The notes beneath the pieces were generated by a model that was not told the DNA's origin, did not search any database, and saw nothing but the letters and a program-made list of their open reading frames with translations. From NCBI RefSeq assembly GCF_002967715.1, contig NZ_PUIA01000042.1, forward strand, positions 124,001 through 188,000: a stretch of 64,000 nt of DNA. The letters run 5' to 3'. Positions 1 through 8,725 of the stretch are shown one piece after another. Position numbers and translations under genes: made by a program. The number at the start of each line of letters is the position of its first letter. Position 1 is the first letter of the stretch. Source of the DNA: Blastopirellula marina (GTDB lineage Bacteria > Planctomycetota > Planctomycetia > Pirellulales > Pirellulaceae).

Positions 1-655
1 TCAACTCGGTCAGGTTCTCGATCCCCTCGAGGTCGACCTCCTTTTCACCCCGCAAGTTGAGTACCAACTGCGAAAGATGGGGCATGTTCGGCAATGCTTT
101 GAACGAGGCCTCGTCGTCGCCATCGACATGAATCGAAAGCCGCTGCAGATTGACCAACGCCTCCAGGTACCACAAGTAGTCGGGATCGACTTGCCCCAGG
201 CGAACTTCCAGCGACTGAAGATTCGAGAACTCGGCGATGTACTGCATGTCCTCGGTCTTGAGGTTGTCCATGATGTACAAGTGTTCGAGTTCACCGAATT
301 GGGAAAGTGTCTTCCACGACTTCTCGCTACGCTCGAATTCAGTAGCCCGGTACAAGCGTTCGACCTGTGGTAGCACCAGCAATGCGGCCAGATTCTCGTC
401 GGTCGCTTTCATCGCGAAAAGATTCACCGTGTACGGAATCGGCATCGGCGTTTCCACAGCCGCGCCGCGCACACCGGTACGCGGGATGCTGAAGTGGATC
501 CGGGCACCATTCTCTTGCAAATGGAGAACCGCTTCTCGGATCTCCGGCGATTCGTAACGGCGGTCGTCGGCACCGACAGATTGCGAGGCGAGCAGCATAG
601 CAGCAAGACTCAAGCTGAAAGTCCAGCGGCGAAGCACGGAGTTGGGCAAGTTCAT
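1..655 (-). CDS. Secreted leucine-rich-repeat-like protein (C-terminus cut by window edge)
   Basis: The minus-strand frame is open from an ATG at 655 to the left edge, giving 218 codons without a stop. The N-terminus (MNLPNSVLRRW, then a hydrophobic stretch ending in SQSVGADD) looks like a Sec signal peptide, so the product should be exported. The later part has regular leucine spacing (LEHLYIMDNL, LQSLEVRLG, LQRLSIHVDG, LSQLVLNLRG, IENLTEL), which resembles the irregular leucine-rich repeats common in Planctomycetes. It probably serves protein-protein recognition at the cell surface or in the periplasm, but no specific partner can be named. The total length is unknown because the 3' end lies outside the window. 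Confidence 0.7.
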   Translation of the reverse strand, partial: MNLPNSVLRRWTFSLSLAAMLLASQSVGADDRRYESPEIREAVLHLQENGARIHFSIPRTGVRGAAVETPMPIPYTVNLFAMKATDENLAALLVLPQVERLYRATEFERSEKSWKTLSQFGELEHLYIMDNLKTEDMQYIAEFSNLQSLEVRLGQVDPDYLWYLEALVNLQRLSIHVDGDDEASFKALPNMPHLSQLVLNLRGEKEVDLEGIENLTEL

Positions 656-806
656 CGCAAGGCCTTGCAGGCAGCTAGGAATTGGACAATGAGAAGCTGG
701 TTTAATCCTACGTTATTCCGCCCCAAGATGCGATGTTTCCCCCCAGCTTAATACAGACCAGGGAAAGCATCGGAATCTCGCCGGGAACCTGCCTGTTACA
801 CGAAAA

Positions 807-911
807 TCAGCAGCTGCGCAGGGCAAAGATAAGGACGATGAACAAGATAAATCCTCCCACATACATCCACAGCGGAGGCGGATCTCCGGAGTTGTAGTTC
901 GCGTCGGGCAT
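807..911 (-). CDS. Small single-pass membrane peptide, 34 aa
   Basis: A short minus-strand frame starts with ATG at 911 and stops at 807-809. It encodes MPDANYNSGDPPPLWMYVGG, then a strongly hydrophobic helix (FILFIVLIFAL) and a basic/Cys end (RSC). The polar, proline-rich head followed by one transmembrane helix and a short charged tail is typical of bacterial small membrane proteins. A G-rich stretch lies directly before the ATG; no clean Shine-Dalgarno is separable from it. It lies between the LRR-like gene and the zinc protease, all on the minus strand. Function unknown. It could be a chance frame, but the composition is much more protein-like than the longer out-of-frame reading over the same bases. 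Confidence 0.5.
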   Translation of the reverse strand: MPDANYNSGDPPPLWMYVGGFILFIVLIFALRSC

Positions 912-1014
912 CCCCCCAGTGTGGACCAAGCAGCGATTCCACTCAAGATGCGGGGTCAACCAGGGAAGGGGGATCGATGGTGGTTATCCCCCTTCCAGGT
1001 AGTTGCAGGGCAAT

Positions 1015-1710
1015 TTAGTCGCGGCGAGCCGAGGCCAGCATCAGGTAGTACATCAGAGTCATCACCGATTGCAGCGTCCCGGCCACGTAGGTCAAAGCAG
1101 CCGCATTGAGCACGCCACGCACGGCCGGCATTTCATCGCGGGGAACGATGTTCATGTCGATCAGAATCCCGCGAGCACGGCTACTGGCGTCGAATTCCAC
1201 CGGCAGGTTGATCAGTTGAAAAAACACCACGCAGCTAAACAGCGCGATCCCACCCCAGATCAGACCTTGTCCGAGGGCCGGAATTGAACTGGCGATCAGC
1301 AAGCCGATAAACAGCAGGATGAAGCTGAAATTCCCGCCGAACTGTGCCGCCGGAACGGCCATATTGCGGATGATCAGCGGGGCGTAGTTACGGGCATCTT
1401 GAATGGCATGCCCTGCTTCGTGAGCAGCAATACCAACCGAAGCCGCAGTACGTTCGCTGTAAACTTCAGGACTCAAACGCAGCACCTTAGCGCGCGGATC
1501 GTAGTGGTCGGACAAGTGTCCAGCGACGCGTTCGATCGCGACATTCTGCAGCCCGGCGGCGTCCAGGATATGACGTGCCGCGGCTGCTCCGGAAAGGGGC
1601 GCAGCCTGTTTCATGGCCTTGGCATAAGCAGACCGCAACCACAACTGGGCGATCATGCCTAAAATGATCGCCGGGGCAATAAACAGCAGGTAACGGAAGT
1701 CGAAGAACAC
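1015..1710 (-). CDS. Zinc metallopeptidase, YugP family, membrane-bound
   Basis: This 231-aa protein matches the YugP-type neutral zinc metallopeptidases in length and order of parts. An N-terminal membrane helix (about residues 5-27) precedes the zinc motif HEAGH at residues 97-101, in the context AAHEAGHAIQDA. Two or more hydrophobic segments follow (about 125-170), with VEFDASSRA at about 170 supplying a likely third ligand region. The active site should lie at the membrane face. Substrates are not established for the family; roles in envelope protein turnover are assumed. The ATG at 1710 directly precedes the first helix and is the natural start. Confidence 0.9.
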   Translation of the reverse strand: MFFDFRYLLFIAPAIILGMIAQLWLRSAYAKAMKQAAPLSGAAAARHILDAAGLQNVAIERVAGHLSDHYDPRAKVLRLSPEVYSERTAASVGIAAHEAGHAIQDARNYAPLIIRNMAVPAAQFGGNFSFILLFIGLLIASSIPALGQGLIWGGIALFSCVVFFQLINLPVEFDASSRARGILIDMNIVPRDEMPAVRGVLNAAALTYVAGTLQSVMTLMYYLMLASARRD

Positions 1711-1995
1711 GGTGTATCACTCCATAATTGGACTGTTATCAAGCGAAACGAGGCAAAATGCCTGCAATTCTGGCAGTTGGAAACTGCAAACTCTTAAATG
1801 AGCAAACTTCGGACCATCGCGTAATTATAGGGCTTCGCTCGCGGGGGGCTATTTCTTTTAAAATCCTATCTCAGAAGTTACCCAAATCGCGTGAATCCCC
1901 GTTGGTCAGGGCAGGTTCTGAGTTAAAGTAGATAGTCTGGCCCGTATTTGATTGTTATTCGATATTTCCTGCCTAGCATTTCCCCTGTCGATTCT

Positions 1996-3114
1996 ATGCC
2001 ACCGATTTGTCAGCGTTTTTTGGGACTTCTTTTCATTCTGTCGCTCGCCAGCTGCCGGCCGATGCCCCCCGAGATCTCGCAAAATGCTTTGCCGATTTCC
2101 GCTGCCGAGAAGATTGAACCGGAAAAGCTGCGCGACCGAATCGATGAAGTTCTCGACTTCACGCTGAAGCATCGCCATCTGAACACCCAGGATCACGCCG
2201 CCTGGCAGATCTTGCATGGTAGCCTCGCCTTCGGTCGCGCGTTTCCCGTTATGCACGAAGGAATGCCCATCCCTGTGGTTGATTACCTGGCCGAAGGGGG
2301 AAAGATGAACGGCTGGACGATCGAACGTGGCAACCGGCTCGAATCGAAAGAAGAGGGAACGGACAACTTCGGCATGCGAGCCGTTACCGAGCCCGGCACC
2401 AGGGCAGGGCAGGGGCACTTCGATCAGTGGCTGGCCATTCTCTCTCAGTGCGACGTCCCGCCGGAAGCGACGTTTGTCGTCGGACCAGATACGTTCACGA
2501 TGACCAATTTCGTGCAGCAAGTTCAGCTCGACACGTCCCGGAATCACCTGCGCGAATTCAGTTGGACCTTGATCGGACTTACCAAGTACTTCCCCACCGA
2601 TCACAGTTGGACCGACAGTACCGGCAAACAGTGGAGCATCGCCGATCTCGCGGCGATCGAAATCGAGCAAGGTCTGGCCAATGGTGCCTGCGGGGGAACG
2701 CATCGCTTGATCGGCCTGACGATGGCCCTCAATCGCCGCAAGAAAGCAGGCCTGCCGATCGAAGGTGTCTGGGCCGATGCCGATAAGCTGATCCAAGAGA
2801 GCGTCGCTGCCGCACGCGAGTATCAAAACCCCAACGGCGCGCTGAGCGTCAACTACTTCCAACGCCCCGGCAGTTCGCCTGACTTGGCCGAGAACCTCGG
2901 TACTACCGGGCACACGCTTGAGTTCCTCTCGCTGGCCCTCGACGACGAGCAGCTGAAAGAAGAATGGGTCCGCCGCGCCGCTTCGTACCAGTGTGAAGTG
3001 TTCGAACGCACCCAGCAGGTTTCGCTCGAGTGTGGTGCGCTCTACCACGCCGCCCACGGGCTGGTGCTCTATCGCGAGCGTGTTTATGGACCGCGTGAGT
3101 ATTCGGCCGAGTAA
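1996..3114 (+). CDS. Lipoprotein, possible all-alpha (terpenoid-cyclase-like) fold
   Basis: I place the start at the ATG at 1996 rather than the in-frame TTG at 1948, because translation from 1996 gives MPPICQRFLGLLFILSLASC, a short lipoprotein signal peptide with lipobox L-A-S-C. The mature protein (about 350 aa) is rich in helices and contains motifs such as NGACGGTHRLIGL and LGTTGHTLEFL. These recall the toroidal helical-barrel repeats of terpenoid-cyclase-like proteins, but this fold call is inference. No catalytic DXDD motif is evident. It is predicted to be membrane-anchored. Its stop lies 6 bp from the convergent stop of the next gene. Confidence 0.75.
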   Translation: MPPICQRFLGLLFILSLASCRPMPPEISQNALPISAAEKIEPEKLRDRIDEVLDFTLKHRHLNTQDHAAWQILHGSLAFGRAFPVMHEGMPIPVVDYLAEGGKMNGWTIERGNRLESKEEGTDNFGMRAVTEPGTRAGQGHFDQWLAILSQCDVPPEATFVVGPDTFTMTNFVQQVQLDTSRNHLREFSWTLIGLTKYFPTDHSWTDSTGKQWSIADLAAIEIEQGLANGACGGTHRLIGLTMALNRRKKAGLPIEGVWADADKLIQESVAAAREYQNPNGALSVNYFQRPGSSPDLAENLGTTGHTLEFLSLALDDEQLKEEWVRRAASYQCEVFERTQQVSLECGALYHAAHGLVLYRERVYGPREYSAE

Positions 3115-3120
3115 CTTACG

Positions 3121-3588
3121 TTACGGTTGATGGACACGGGTCATCTTCACCGGCAGCAGTCGCACGTCGGTGCCCACTTCACTTACGGTCATCGACGTTC
3201 GGTCCGCGAACCGCAGTTGAAGGTAACGCTCGCGCTGATCGTCTTGAAGTTTCAAGAGAATCTGATCGGGTAGTTCTTCGGCGATTTCATACGTCAACTG
3301 TTTCTCGGCTGGTGCCAGAATCGTTTGGGCGTCGATCGGCTCGGTTTGAATTCGCAACTCGTTGGTTCCCACAAACTCAATCGTTAGTTGGGCGACATTT
3401 GTGTGCGGAGGCTCCTGCGAAGCATCCCGATCGCTGGCGACCTTGGGGGCCACGGAAGCATGGTTGACCGGGCCAGAAATCTGCATTGTTCCCTGCCAGG
3501 TCCCTTCCAGTGGGCTGTCTGCCGAGAAGCAGCCCGTTATGGCAATCATACAGGTAGTTAAAGTGCCTATGGAAAATATTTTGTCCAT
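3121..3588 (-). CDS. Small lipoprotein, unknown function
   Basis: This 155-aa protein begins MDKIFSIGTLTTCMIAITGC, a lipoprotein signal peptide with lipobox I-T-G-C. The mature part carries GTWQGTMQISG, a motif often found at the start of lipocalin-like beta-barrel domains of small secreted proteins, followed by alternating polar/hydrophobic beta-like segments. No catalytic residues can be assigned. It is convergent with the lipoprotein gene ending at 3114. The initiating ATG at 3588 gives a complete signal peptide with no better alternative. Confidence 0.75.
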   Translation of the reverse strand: MDKIFSIGTLTTCMIAITGCFSADSPLEGTWQGTMQISGPVNHASVAPKVASDRDASQEPPHTNVAQLTIEFVGTNELRIQTEPIDAQTILAPAEKQLTYEIAEELPDQILLKLQDDQRERYLQLRFADRTSMTVSEVGTDVRLLPVKMTRVHQP

Positions 3589-3821
3589 GGCTATTGCCTA
3601 TTGGTTGTAAGTGTGAATAATGATTTGCAAGTCACCGGAAGTCGCTGCGGAAAGTTAATCAGCAGTCGCCTTTATCTCCCACACCGTGACAGATAAGAAC
3701 CGCTAACCTACCGCCCCTTGCGAGGTGGTACGGAAATTGGCACCATGGACGATGGTCCCGATCAAATCCGGTTCTCCAGCTACCATAATTTCTGCAGTAC
3801 CCCAACACCAGGGAGAGTTAG

Positions 3822-4415
3822 ATGAGTGTATTAGTTCAACAGCCAGCTCCGGATTTTACCGCCGAAGCAGTGATGGAAGATGGCTCGTTCAAGAAGATCA
3901 GCCTGTCGGACTACCGCGGTAAGTACGTCCTGCTTTTCTTCTACCCGCTCGACTTCACCTTCGTTTGCCCAACCGAAATCATCGCGTTCTCGGAAGCTGT
4001 CGAAAGCTTCAAGCAGTTGAACGTGCAGGTTCTGGGATGCTCGATCGACAGCCACTTCTCGCACCTGGCATGGCGCAACACGCCGCGCAGTCAAGGCGGT
4101 ATCGGCGAGATCAAGTACCCGCTGGTTGCTGACCTCGACAAGACCATCGCCAAGAACTACGACGTCTTGCTTCCAGGCGGGATCGCTCTGCGTGGCTTGT
4201 TCCTGATCGACAAAGACGGTCTCGTCCGTCATCAGGTGGTCAACGATCTGCCGCTGGGCCGTAGCGTTGAGGAAGCCCTCCGCATGGTTCAGGCTCTGCA
4301 GTTCTTCGAAGCCAACGGCGAAGTTTGCCCAGCCAACTGGAAAGAAGGTTCCCGCAGCATCAAAGCCACGCCAGATGCTTCCAAGGAATTCTTCGAAGCC
4401 GAATACTCCAGCTAA
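3822..4415 (+). CDS. Peroxiredoxin, typical 2-Cys (AhpC/Prx1 type)
   Basis: This cytoplasmic thiol peroxidase reduces hydrogen peroxide and alkyl hydroperoxides. The 197-aa length is standard. The peroxidatic cysteine is C49 in the signature [13 protein letters not shown], and the resolving cysteine is C169 in GEVCPANW, defining a typical 2-Cys enzyme. The downstream [10 protein letters not shown] and the [13 protein letters not shown] segments are family-typical. A GGGAGAG ribosome-binding site lies about 6 bp before the ATG at 3822. The gene stands alone and is followed by a strong intrinsic terminator, so it is probably monocistronic. The reductant (thioredoxin or AhpF-like) is not in the window. 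Confidence 0.97.
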   Translation: MSVLVQQPAPDFTAEAVMEDGSFKKISLSDYRGKYVLLFFYPLDFTFVCPTEIIAFSEAVESFKQLNVQVLGCSIDSHFSHLAWRNTPRSQGGIGEIKYPLVADLDKTIAKNYDVLLPGGIALRGLFLIDKDGLVRHQVVNDLPLGRSVEEALRMVQALQFFEANGEVCPANWKEGSRSIKATPDASKEFFEAEYSS

Positions 4416-4440
4416 CCAGCTGCAGTGCGATTCACTCGCC

Positions 4441-4474
4441 AAAAGGCCCCGAGTAACCACTCAGGGCCTTTTTT
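4441..4474 (+). terminator. Intrinsic terminator after peroxiredoxin gene
   Basis: The inverted repeat AAGGCCC ... GGGCCTT is separated by a 14-nt loop and followed by a run of T residues, 26-60 bp after the peroxiredoxin stop. This is a standard Rho-independent terminator. Confidence 0.85.
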
Positions 4475-4510
4475 CATGCGCCTACTTATTTCAATGGGTG
4501 TGCACAAGTC

Positions 4511-4604
4511 TTGTCCCCTCTCCCCGGCGGGGAGAGGGTTAGGGTGAGGGGGCGAACGGGTTGCCAGCTTTCCAGCCCTTTTCCATGGGAAGGGGCGAGG
4601 GGGA
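4511..4604. repeat. REP-like intergenic GC-rich palindromic repeat
   Basis: The segment contains the palindrome CCCTCTCCCC/GGGGAGAGGG followed by GTTAGGGTGAGGGGG and a second G-rich arm near 4587-4604. Closely similar CCCTCTCC...GGAGAGGG elements are widespread extragenic repeats in bacteria. A shorter relative occurs at 30120-30160 in this window. No coding frame covers it. Confidence 0.65.
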
Positions 4605-4855
4605 CTAAGTAATTGTGGCTGCCCGCATGAAATTCGGGCGAAATTCCTAAACCGATTTCACGAATGGGAATTGTTCTGACATAATAAACATAGGCATTTC
4701 CGGCCTCCCACACGCCGGATACCCATAACAACCCACCCACCTAAAACCCCGCCCGGAATCTCAGCGGGGCGTGCCAGGCCCAGCCAGGGAAATTACCCGA
4801 GCAAAGTCACCTTGCCTCTTGGCGACGGCCCCAACACCTATGGAGACAACACACC

Positions 4856-6088
4856 ATGAAATCGACGCGCTTTGTCGCGGCGATCGTCGCCGCTTCGCTT
4901 ACCCTGGTTGGCAGTTTGCTGGCCGCTGAAAAGTCAGAGACGGTCACCCTGGGGGATCCCTCGCTGACCTCCGGTATCCCCGGCGAAGGCCCCCTCAAGT
5001 TGGAAGAGATCAACACCTGGCTGGCCAACCCCAAAAACCATCAGCCGCTGAGTGTCGAACTTCCATTCGGCTTGAACGCCGCATCGGGTCAAATCACCGG
5101 GCTCGACGCCAACCCAATGACCCGAGCCAAGATCGAACTCGGTCGCCAACTCTACTTCGACCCGCGTCTTTCGTCCGACAGTACCATCAGCTGCGCCAGT
5201 TGCCACCATCCTGATTTCGGTTGGGCATTCAATTCGCAGTTCGGTATCGGTGTCGATGGTCAGGAAGGAGGACGCAACTCCCCAGTTTCGTTCAACCGTA
5301 TCCTGAGCGGCCCGCAGTTCTGGGATGGCCGCGCGGCAACGCTGGAAGAACAAGCCGTCGGCCCGATCGCCAACCCGATCGAAATGGCCAACACGCACGA
5401 CGTCGCCGTGAAGACGCTCAAAGAGATCCCCGGCTACAAAGTTCAGTTTGAAAAGATCTTCGACGACGGTGTGAACATCGACAACGTCGGCAAGGCGATC
5501 GCCACCTTCGAACGAACCATCGTCACCGGCCCTGCTCCGTACGACTTCTACGAAGTCGTTCGCAGCTTTGAAAAACAACTGCCGCCGGATGAACTCGAGT
5601 TTCTCGAAGAAGACGATCCGGCACTGTACGCCAAATATTCCGAGGCAAAGAAGAACGCCGCCGGCATGTCGGAAAGTGCCCGTCGCGGCCGCGAGATCTT
5701 CTTCAGCGAGAAGGGGAACTGCACCGCCTGTCACGCTGGAGCCAACTTTACCGACGAACTGTACCACAACCTGGGCGTCGGCATGGCCGCGGAAACTCCA
5801 GACCTGGGCCGCTACGAAGTGACCAAGCAGGACAAGGACAAAGGTGCCTTCAAAACGCCCACCATCCGCAACATCACCCAATCCGCCCCGTACATGCACG
5901 ACGGCAGCCAGAAGACCCTGGAAGAAGTGGTCGAATGGTACACCAAGGGAGGTCACCCCAATGCCCACCTATCCGACAAAATGAAGAAGCTGAACCTCAC
6001 CGAGCAGGACAAGAAGGATTTGGTAAACTTCATGAAAGCCTGCACCGGCGAGTTCCCGAAAATCGAGCCAGGGCGTTTGCCTGAGTAA
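4856..6088 (+). CDS. Di-heme cytochrome c peroxidase (CcpA/MauG family)
   Basis: This 410-aa exported protein has a signal peptide (MKSTRFVAAIVAASLTLVGS, cleaved near LLAAEK) and two c-type heme motifs, CASCH at 113-117 and CTACH at 289-293, which define the di-heme peroxidase family. It reduces hydrogen peroxide in the periplasm with electrons from small cytochromes or quinol. The conserved FDPRLS segment before heme 1 and the TPTIRNITQSAPYMHDG segment near the C-terminus (axial methionine region) are both present. The ATG at 4856 follows a GGAG ribosome-binding site. A strong terminator follows, so it is probably transcribed alone; the peroxiredoxin upstream is separated by another terminator. 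Confidence 0.95.
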   Translation: MKSTRFVAAIVAASLTLVGSLLAAEKSETVTLGDPSLTSGIPGEGPLKLEEINTWLANPKNHQPLSVELPFGLNAASGQITGLDANPMTRAKIELGRQLYFDPRLSSDSTISCASCHHPDFGWAFNSQFGIGVDGQEGGRNSPVSFNRILSGPQFWDGRAATLEEQAVGPIANPIEMANTHDVAVKTLKEIPGYKVQFEKIFDDGVNIDNVGKAIATFERTIVTGPAPYDFYEVVRSFEKQLPPDELEFLEEDDPALYAKYSEAKKNAAGMSESARRGREIFFSEKGNCTACHAGANFTDELYHNLGVGMAAETPDLGRYEVTKQDKDKGAFKTPTIRNITQSAPYMHDGSQKTLEEVVEWYTKGGHPNAHLSDKMKKLNLTEQDKKDLVNFMKACTGEFPKIEPGRLPE

Positions 6089-6117
6089 GGTTTTTGGAAT
6101 TCAGTTGGATGATATGG

Positions 6118-6149
6118 AAAAGCCTCGAGCGTTTGCTCGAGGCTTTTTT
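6118..6149 (+). terminator. Intrinsic terminator after cytochrome c peroxidase
   Basis: A perfect hairpin (AAAAGCCTCGAGC, GTTT loop, GCTCGAGGCTTTTTT) begins about 30 bp after the peroxidase stop and ends in a T run. Confidence 0.93.
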
Positions 6150-6726
6150 AGTTGCATAACACGTGGGATTCATTTTGATGACCCTAATACGGTCTCCACT
6201 CTTTGTTACGCGTCTCACGAATTCCTTATCAACATCCCATCAAACCAATCACAAGGCCCTCTCATCGTGCGCATGGTCTGCGCGTGAACAACCGAATTCT
6301 AATGCCCCTCCCAAAACCTGGTTCTTATGGGCTGTCGGGTCTACCTCTGTGAATCATTTGTCTATGAAATATCCCCAAAACAGGGTCACAAATTACCATA
6401 GATTAATTGACGAAAATTCTATAACAGTGTAATCTGGCGAGAAGTTGATATAACGTGCTCGCACGCTGACTTTGAACCCTGCACCATGGCATTTTGATCG
6501 AAAGCACGTTCCTGCCTGAACAGGTCCAAAGGGGCATTTTTGCCCGTCTTCGATTTGTTTTCTATTCCCCCTTCCTCCCCTCGCACATTCCTTTCTTCGT
6601 CTACTAACCCCCGTCCCTTTTTTGTTGGAAACGACACGAGAGTGGCGCTATCGGTGCGTCTTTACTGGCGCTCATAACTCGTTTTTTCCCTACTCTCCAT
6701 CTCATTTACGAAAGCGGTAACTTCGT
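6150..6726. other. AT-rich intergenic region before the DUF1559 gene
   Basis: I find no convincing gene in these 577 bp. The stretch from about 6340 to 6450 is clearly more AT-rich than its surroundings and is a plausible promoter region for the pseudopilin-like gene downstream. A weak sigma-54-like spacing (TGGCGC, 5 nt, GTGC) lies at 6643-6657, but it has two mismatches and is not called. Confidence 0.5.
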
Positions 6727-7614
6727 ATGCATGTCTCTTCCCGCGCTCGCGGCTTCACGCTCGTGGAACTTTTGGTCGTGATTGCGATCATTGGCGTTCT
6801 GATTGCCCTGCTTTTGCCTGCCGTACAACAAGCTCGCGAAGCGGCTCGTCGTATGCAGTGCACCAACCAGTTGAAGCAGTTGGGTATCGCCACGCACAAC
6901 TTCCACGACACCTACCGTAAGTTTCCTTACGCTTACCAAGAGCAAAACCTGAACGGCGTTATGAATCGCGGCACGCTGTTCTACTACATCCTGCCGTACA
7001 TCGAACAAACGGCGCTGTACGATCAATCGCAGCTCGACTCGTACGCCAACAATCGCATCACCAACGGCCTGGGTAACAAGGCTGCCCGTGGTCAGATCGT
7101 CGAAGCGTACATCTGTCCTTCCGACTCGACCAGTTCCAACCACACGCACAGCGCCGACTGGACATACGGTTCGTTTGAAATGAACTATAACGTGTTCGTC
7201 GGTAAGGCCTCCACCTCGGACGCGACCCAGAATGCCACCCAGCAGAACCTGGCCAACGTGACCGATGGTACCTCCAACACGTTGATGTTCGCCGAATCGC
7301 TGCAGAAGTGCGGTAGTGAAGGGACCATCTGGTCGCATGGTGTGTGGAACGTGAAGTGGATGCCGATGTTCGGCGGTGGCAAGGACCGCCCCAGCGGTAC
7401 CGGCCAACTGGAATACGGGATCACTTCGGTACCTCAGACCGTGAAGCGACAAACGGGCTGCAACTCGCTACGAACGACCGCCTCGGGGCACCCCGGCGGT
7501 GTGAACGTGGCCTTGGTGGATGCCAGCGTCCACTTCATTCCGGCCACTATCGACGGCACCGTCTGGTGGAACCTGGCCCTGCACAACGATGGCAACGTCG
7601 TGGGTGATTACTAA
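6727..7614 (+). CDS. DUF1559 protein with type IV prepilin-like N-terminus
   Basis: This 295-aa protein starts with a type III (prepilin) signal: a short basic leader, then G|FTLVELLVVIAIIGVLI, the cleavage/methylation site and hydrophobic helix of pseudopilins, followed by the usual LLPAVQQAREAARRMQC. The central region and the C-terminal G-H-PGGVNVALVDASVHF block (the H-X9-DG-like motif) are diagnostic of DUF1559 proteins, a family greatly expanded in Planctomycetes. The product is presumably processed by a prepilin peptidase and held in the envelope or a pseudopilus; its exact role is unknown. It is followed by a terminator and then a transthyretin-like lipoprotein, the usual partner arrangement. 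Confidence 0.95.
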   Translation: MHVSSRARGFTLVELLVVIAIIGVLIALLLPAVQQAREAARRMQCTNQLKQLGIATHNFHDTYRKFPYAYQEQNLNGVMNRGTLFYYILPYIEQTALYDQSQLDSYANNRITNGLGNKAARGQIVEAYICPSDSTSSNHTHSADWTYGSFEMNYNVFVGKASTSDATQNATQQNLANVTDGTSNTLMFAESLQKCGSEGTIWSHGVWNVKWMPMFGGGKDRPSGTGQLEYGITSVPQTVKRQTGCNSLRTTASGHPGGVNVALVDASVHFIPATIDGTVWWNLALHNDGNVVGDY

Positions 7615-7647
7615 TCCAGAATTCCCATAAGCTCGCCGTTCACTTGC

Positions 7648-7684
7648 GAGACCCTCGGAAACGAAACTCTGAGGGTCTCGTTGC
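7648..7684 (+). terminator. Intrinsic terminator after DUF1559 gene
   Basis: The stem GAGACCCTC/GAGGGTCTC encloses a 14-nt loop and is followed by GTTGCTT. It lies 33 bp after the DUF1559 stop. The T tract is weak, so partial read-through into the next gene is possible. Confidence 0.7.
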
Positions 7685-7720
7685 TTACATGCTTCTTAAC
7701 CTTCCAGGAATCTTAATCAG

Positions 7721-8125
7721 ATGACCTTTTACCGTATTGCTGCAATCTGCTGTTGCCTGCTCCCCCTTTTGATCGGATGCGCCGATTCCAAAAGCGAATT
7801 GAAGGGGACGGTGACCTACAAGGGAACTCCATTGAACTCCGGTTCCATCTTGTTCCAATGCGATGCAGGTCCCGTCGAAAGTGTCGATATCCAAGGAGAT
7901 GGAACCTACGTTATTTCCGGGTTGCCCAAAGGGTCGGCGAAGATCTCAGTGCAAGTTTCCAAGCCACCCCAACCAGGTCCCGATGGCGTCATCACCAACG
8001 AGCCTGGCACCTACGAACCCAACCCGGTTCTGATTCCCCAGAAATACGCCAGTGTCGATACGTCGGGATTGACCGTCGATATCCAAGAGTCACAGCAAAC
8101 GTTCGATATCGCTTTGCCCGAGTAA
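7721..8125 (+). CDS. Transthyretin-like (carboxypeptidase-regulatory-like) lipoprotein
   Basis: This 134-aa protein begins with a lipoprotein signal peptide (MTFYRIAAICCCLLPLLIGC, lipobox L-I-G-C). The mature domain has the planctomycete pattern ELKGTVTYKGTPLNSGSILF ... GTYVISGLPKGSAKISV. This matches the small carboxypeptidase-regulatory/transthyretin-like beta-sandwich that commonly follows DUF1559 genes. It is predicted to be membrane-anchored with the beta domain outside the cytoplasm. No enzyme activity is expected. A strong terminator follows. Confidence 0.9.
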   Translation: MTFYRIAAICCCLLPLLIGCADSKSELKGTVTYKGTPLNSGSILFQCDAGPVESVDIQGDGTYVISGLPKGSAKISVQVSKPPQPGPDGVITNEPGTYEPNPVLIPQKYASVDTSGLTVDIQESQQTFDIALPE

Positions 8126-8157
8126 AACATCGATAGTAACTAGCGGAATGTTCACGA

Positions 8158-8190
8158 AACGCGGCACCTAATGGTGCCGCGTTTTTTTTT
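8158..8190 (+). terminator. Intrinsic terminator after transthyretin-like lipoprotein
   Basis: A perfect hairpin, AACGCGGCACC / TAAT / GGTGCCGCGTT, is followed by a run of nine T residues, 32 bp after the lipoprotein stop. Confidence 0.95.
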
Positions 8191-8392
8191 GTTAGAGAAC
8201 AAACCGGAGTATGCATTTTTAGCCCGCAAACTGAACTTAGTCTTCCTACGCTTCCCATCAGAAAAAGTCGATAAACTCAAGCAGAGACATGATGTTTCTG
8301 GTGCTAGCACATGATTTGCCGACTTGGGTTGTAGGAACGCCGCATGCCAATGCTCCCCGTGAGTTGTCGTCCCGCTGACGAATGGGCTTTAC

Positions 8393-8725
8393 ATGGACAT
8401 TGCCTGCGATGTCACCGCTAACGTGAACTTCTATGGCAACACCTTCTTAGGGACTCCTAATGACGATCAGTTGAACGTCAACCTCGATACCGACGCAATC
8501 CTCAACCTGCGGATGCGAAACAACACGATCACCGACAGCACCAAGTTTAATCTCGCGTCCGGCTCGGCCTTGAACTTCGAGATCATCAACGGCCAGACGC
8601 CAGGTACCGCGTTGATCGGAACTGACTTCACCAGTCAGAACTCGATGCTGGCTCCGACGCTGAATCTCACTTCGACCACCGCTACCAGGGCCGCCCCCGA
8701 TAGCTTGCCGATTCCAACGGAGTAA
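8393..8725 (+). pseudogene. Probable remnant of a beta-helix surface protein
   Basis: The frame reads MDIACDVTANVNFYGNTF ... LNLRMRNNTITDSTKFNL, with asparagine-rich short beta rungs like those of right-handed parallel beta-helix domains of giant planctomycete surface proteins. There is no signal peptide and no ribosome-binding site, and an in-frame stop lies about 30 bp upstream of the first ATG. I therefore read it as the surviving C-terminal piece of a larger gene. It lies in a non-coding stretch between a terminator and the next gene. It could also be a short orphan gene. Confidence 0.4.

Noticed and set aside
713-946. 77-codon minus-strand frame near the left end
   Set aside because: Composition is unlike protein (long Cys/Ser/Arg runs), and it is out of frame with the small membrane peptide at 807-911, which reads better.
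4674-4701. Second dif-like string (CATAATAAACATAGG region)
   Set aside because: The left arm and centre resemble dif, but the right arm lacks the inner TTAT, so there is no palindromic core. It is also far from the motif and gene-direction switch.
4934-5968. 344-codon frame antisense to cytochrome c peroxidase
   Set aside because: It is a mirror frame of a clear gene in GC-rich DNA, with no signal or domain. The same holds for other long antisense frames, for example 1906-3057, 9031-10203, 44123-45082 and 59133-60098.
6643-6657. Possible sigma-54 promoter (TGGCGC-N5-GTGC) before the DUF1559 gene
   Set aside because: Two mismatches in the conserved -24/-12 bases; too weak to call without transcription data.
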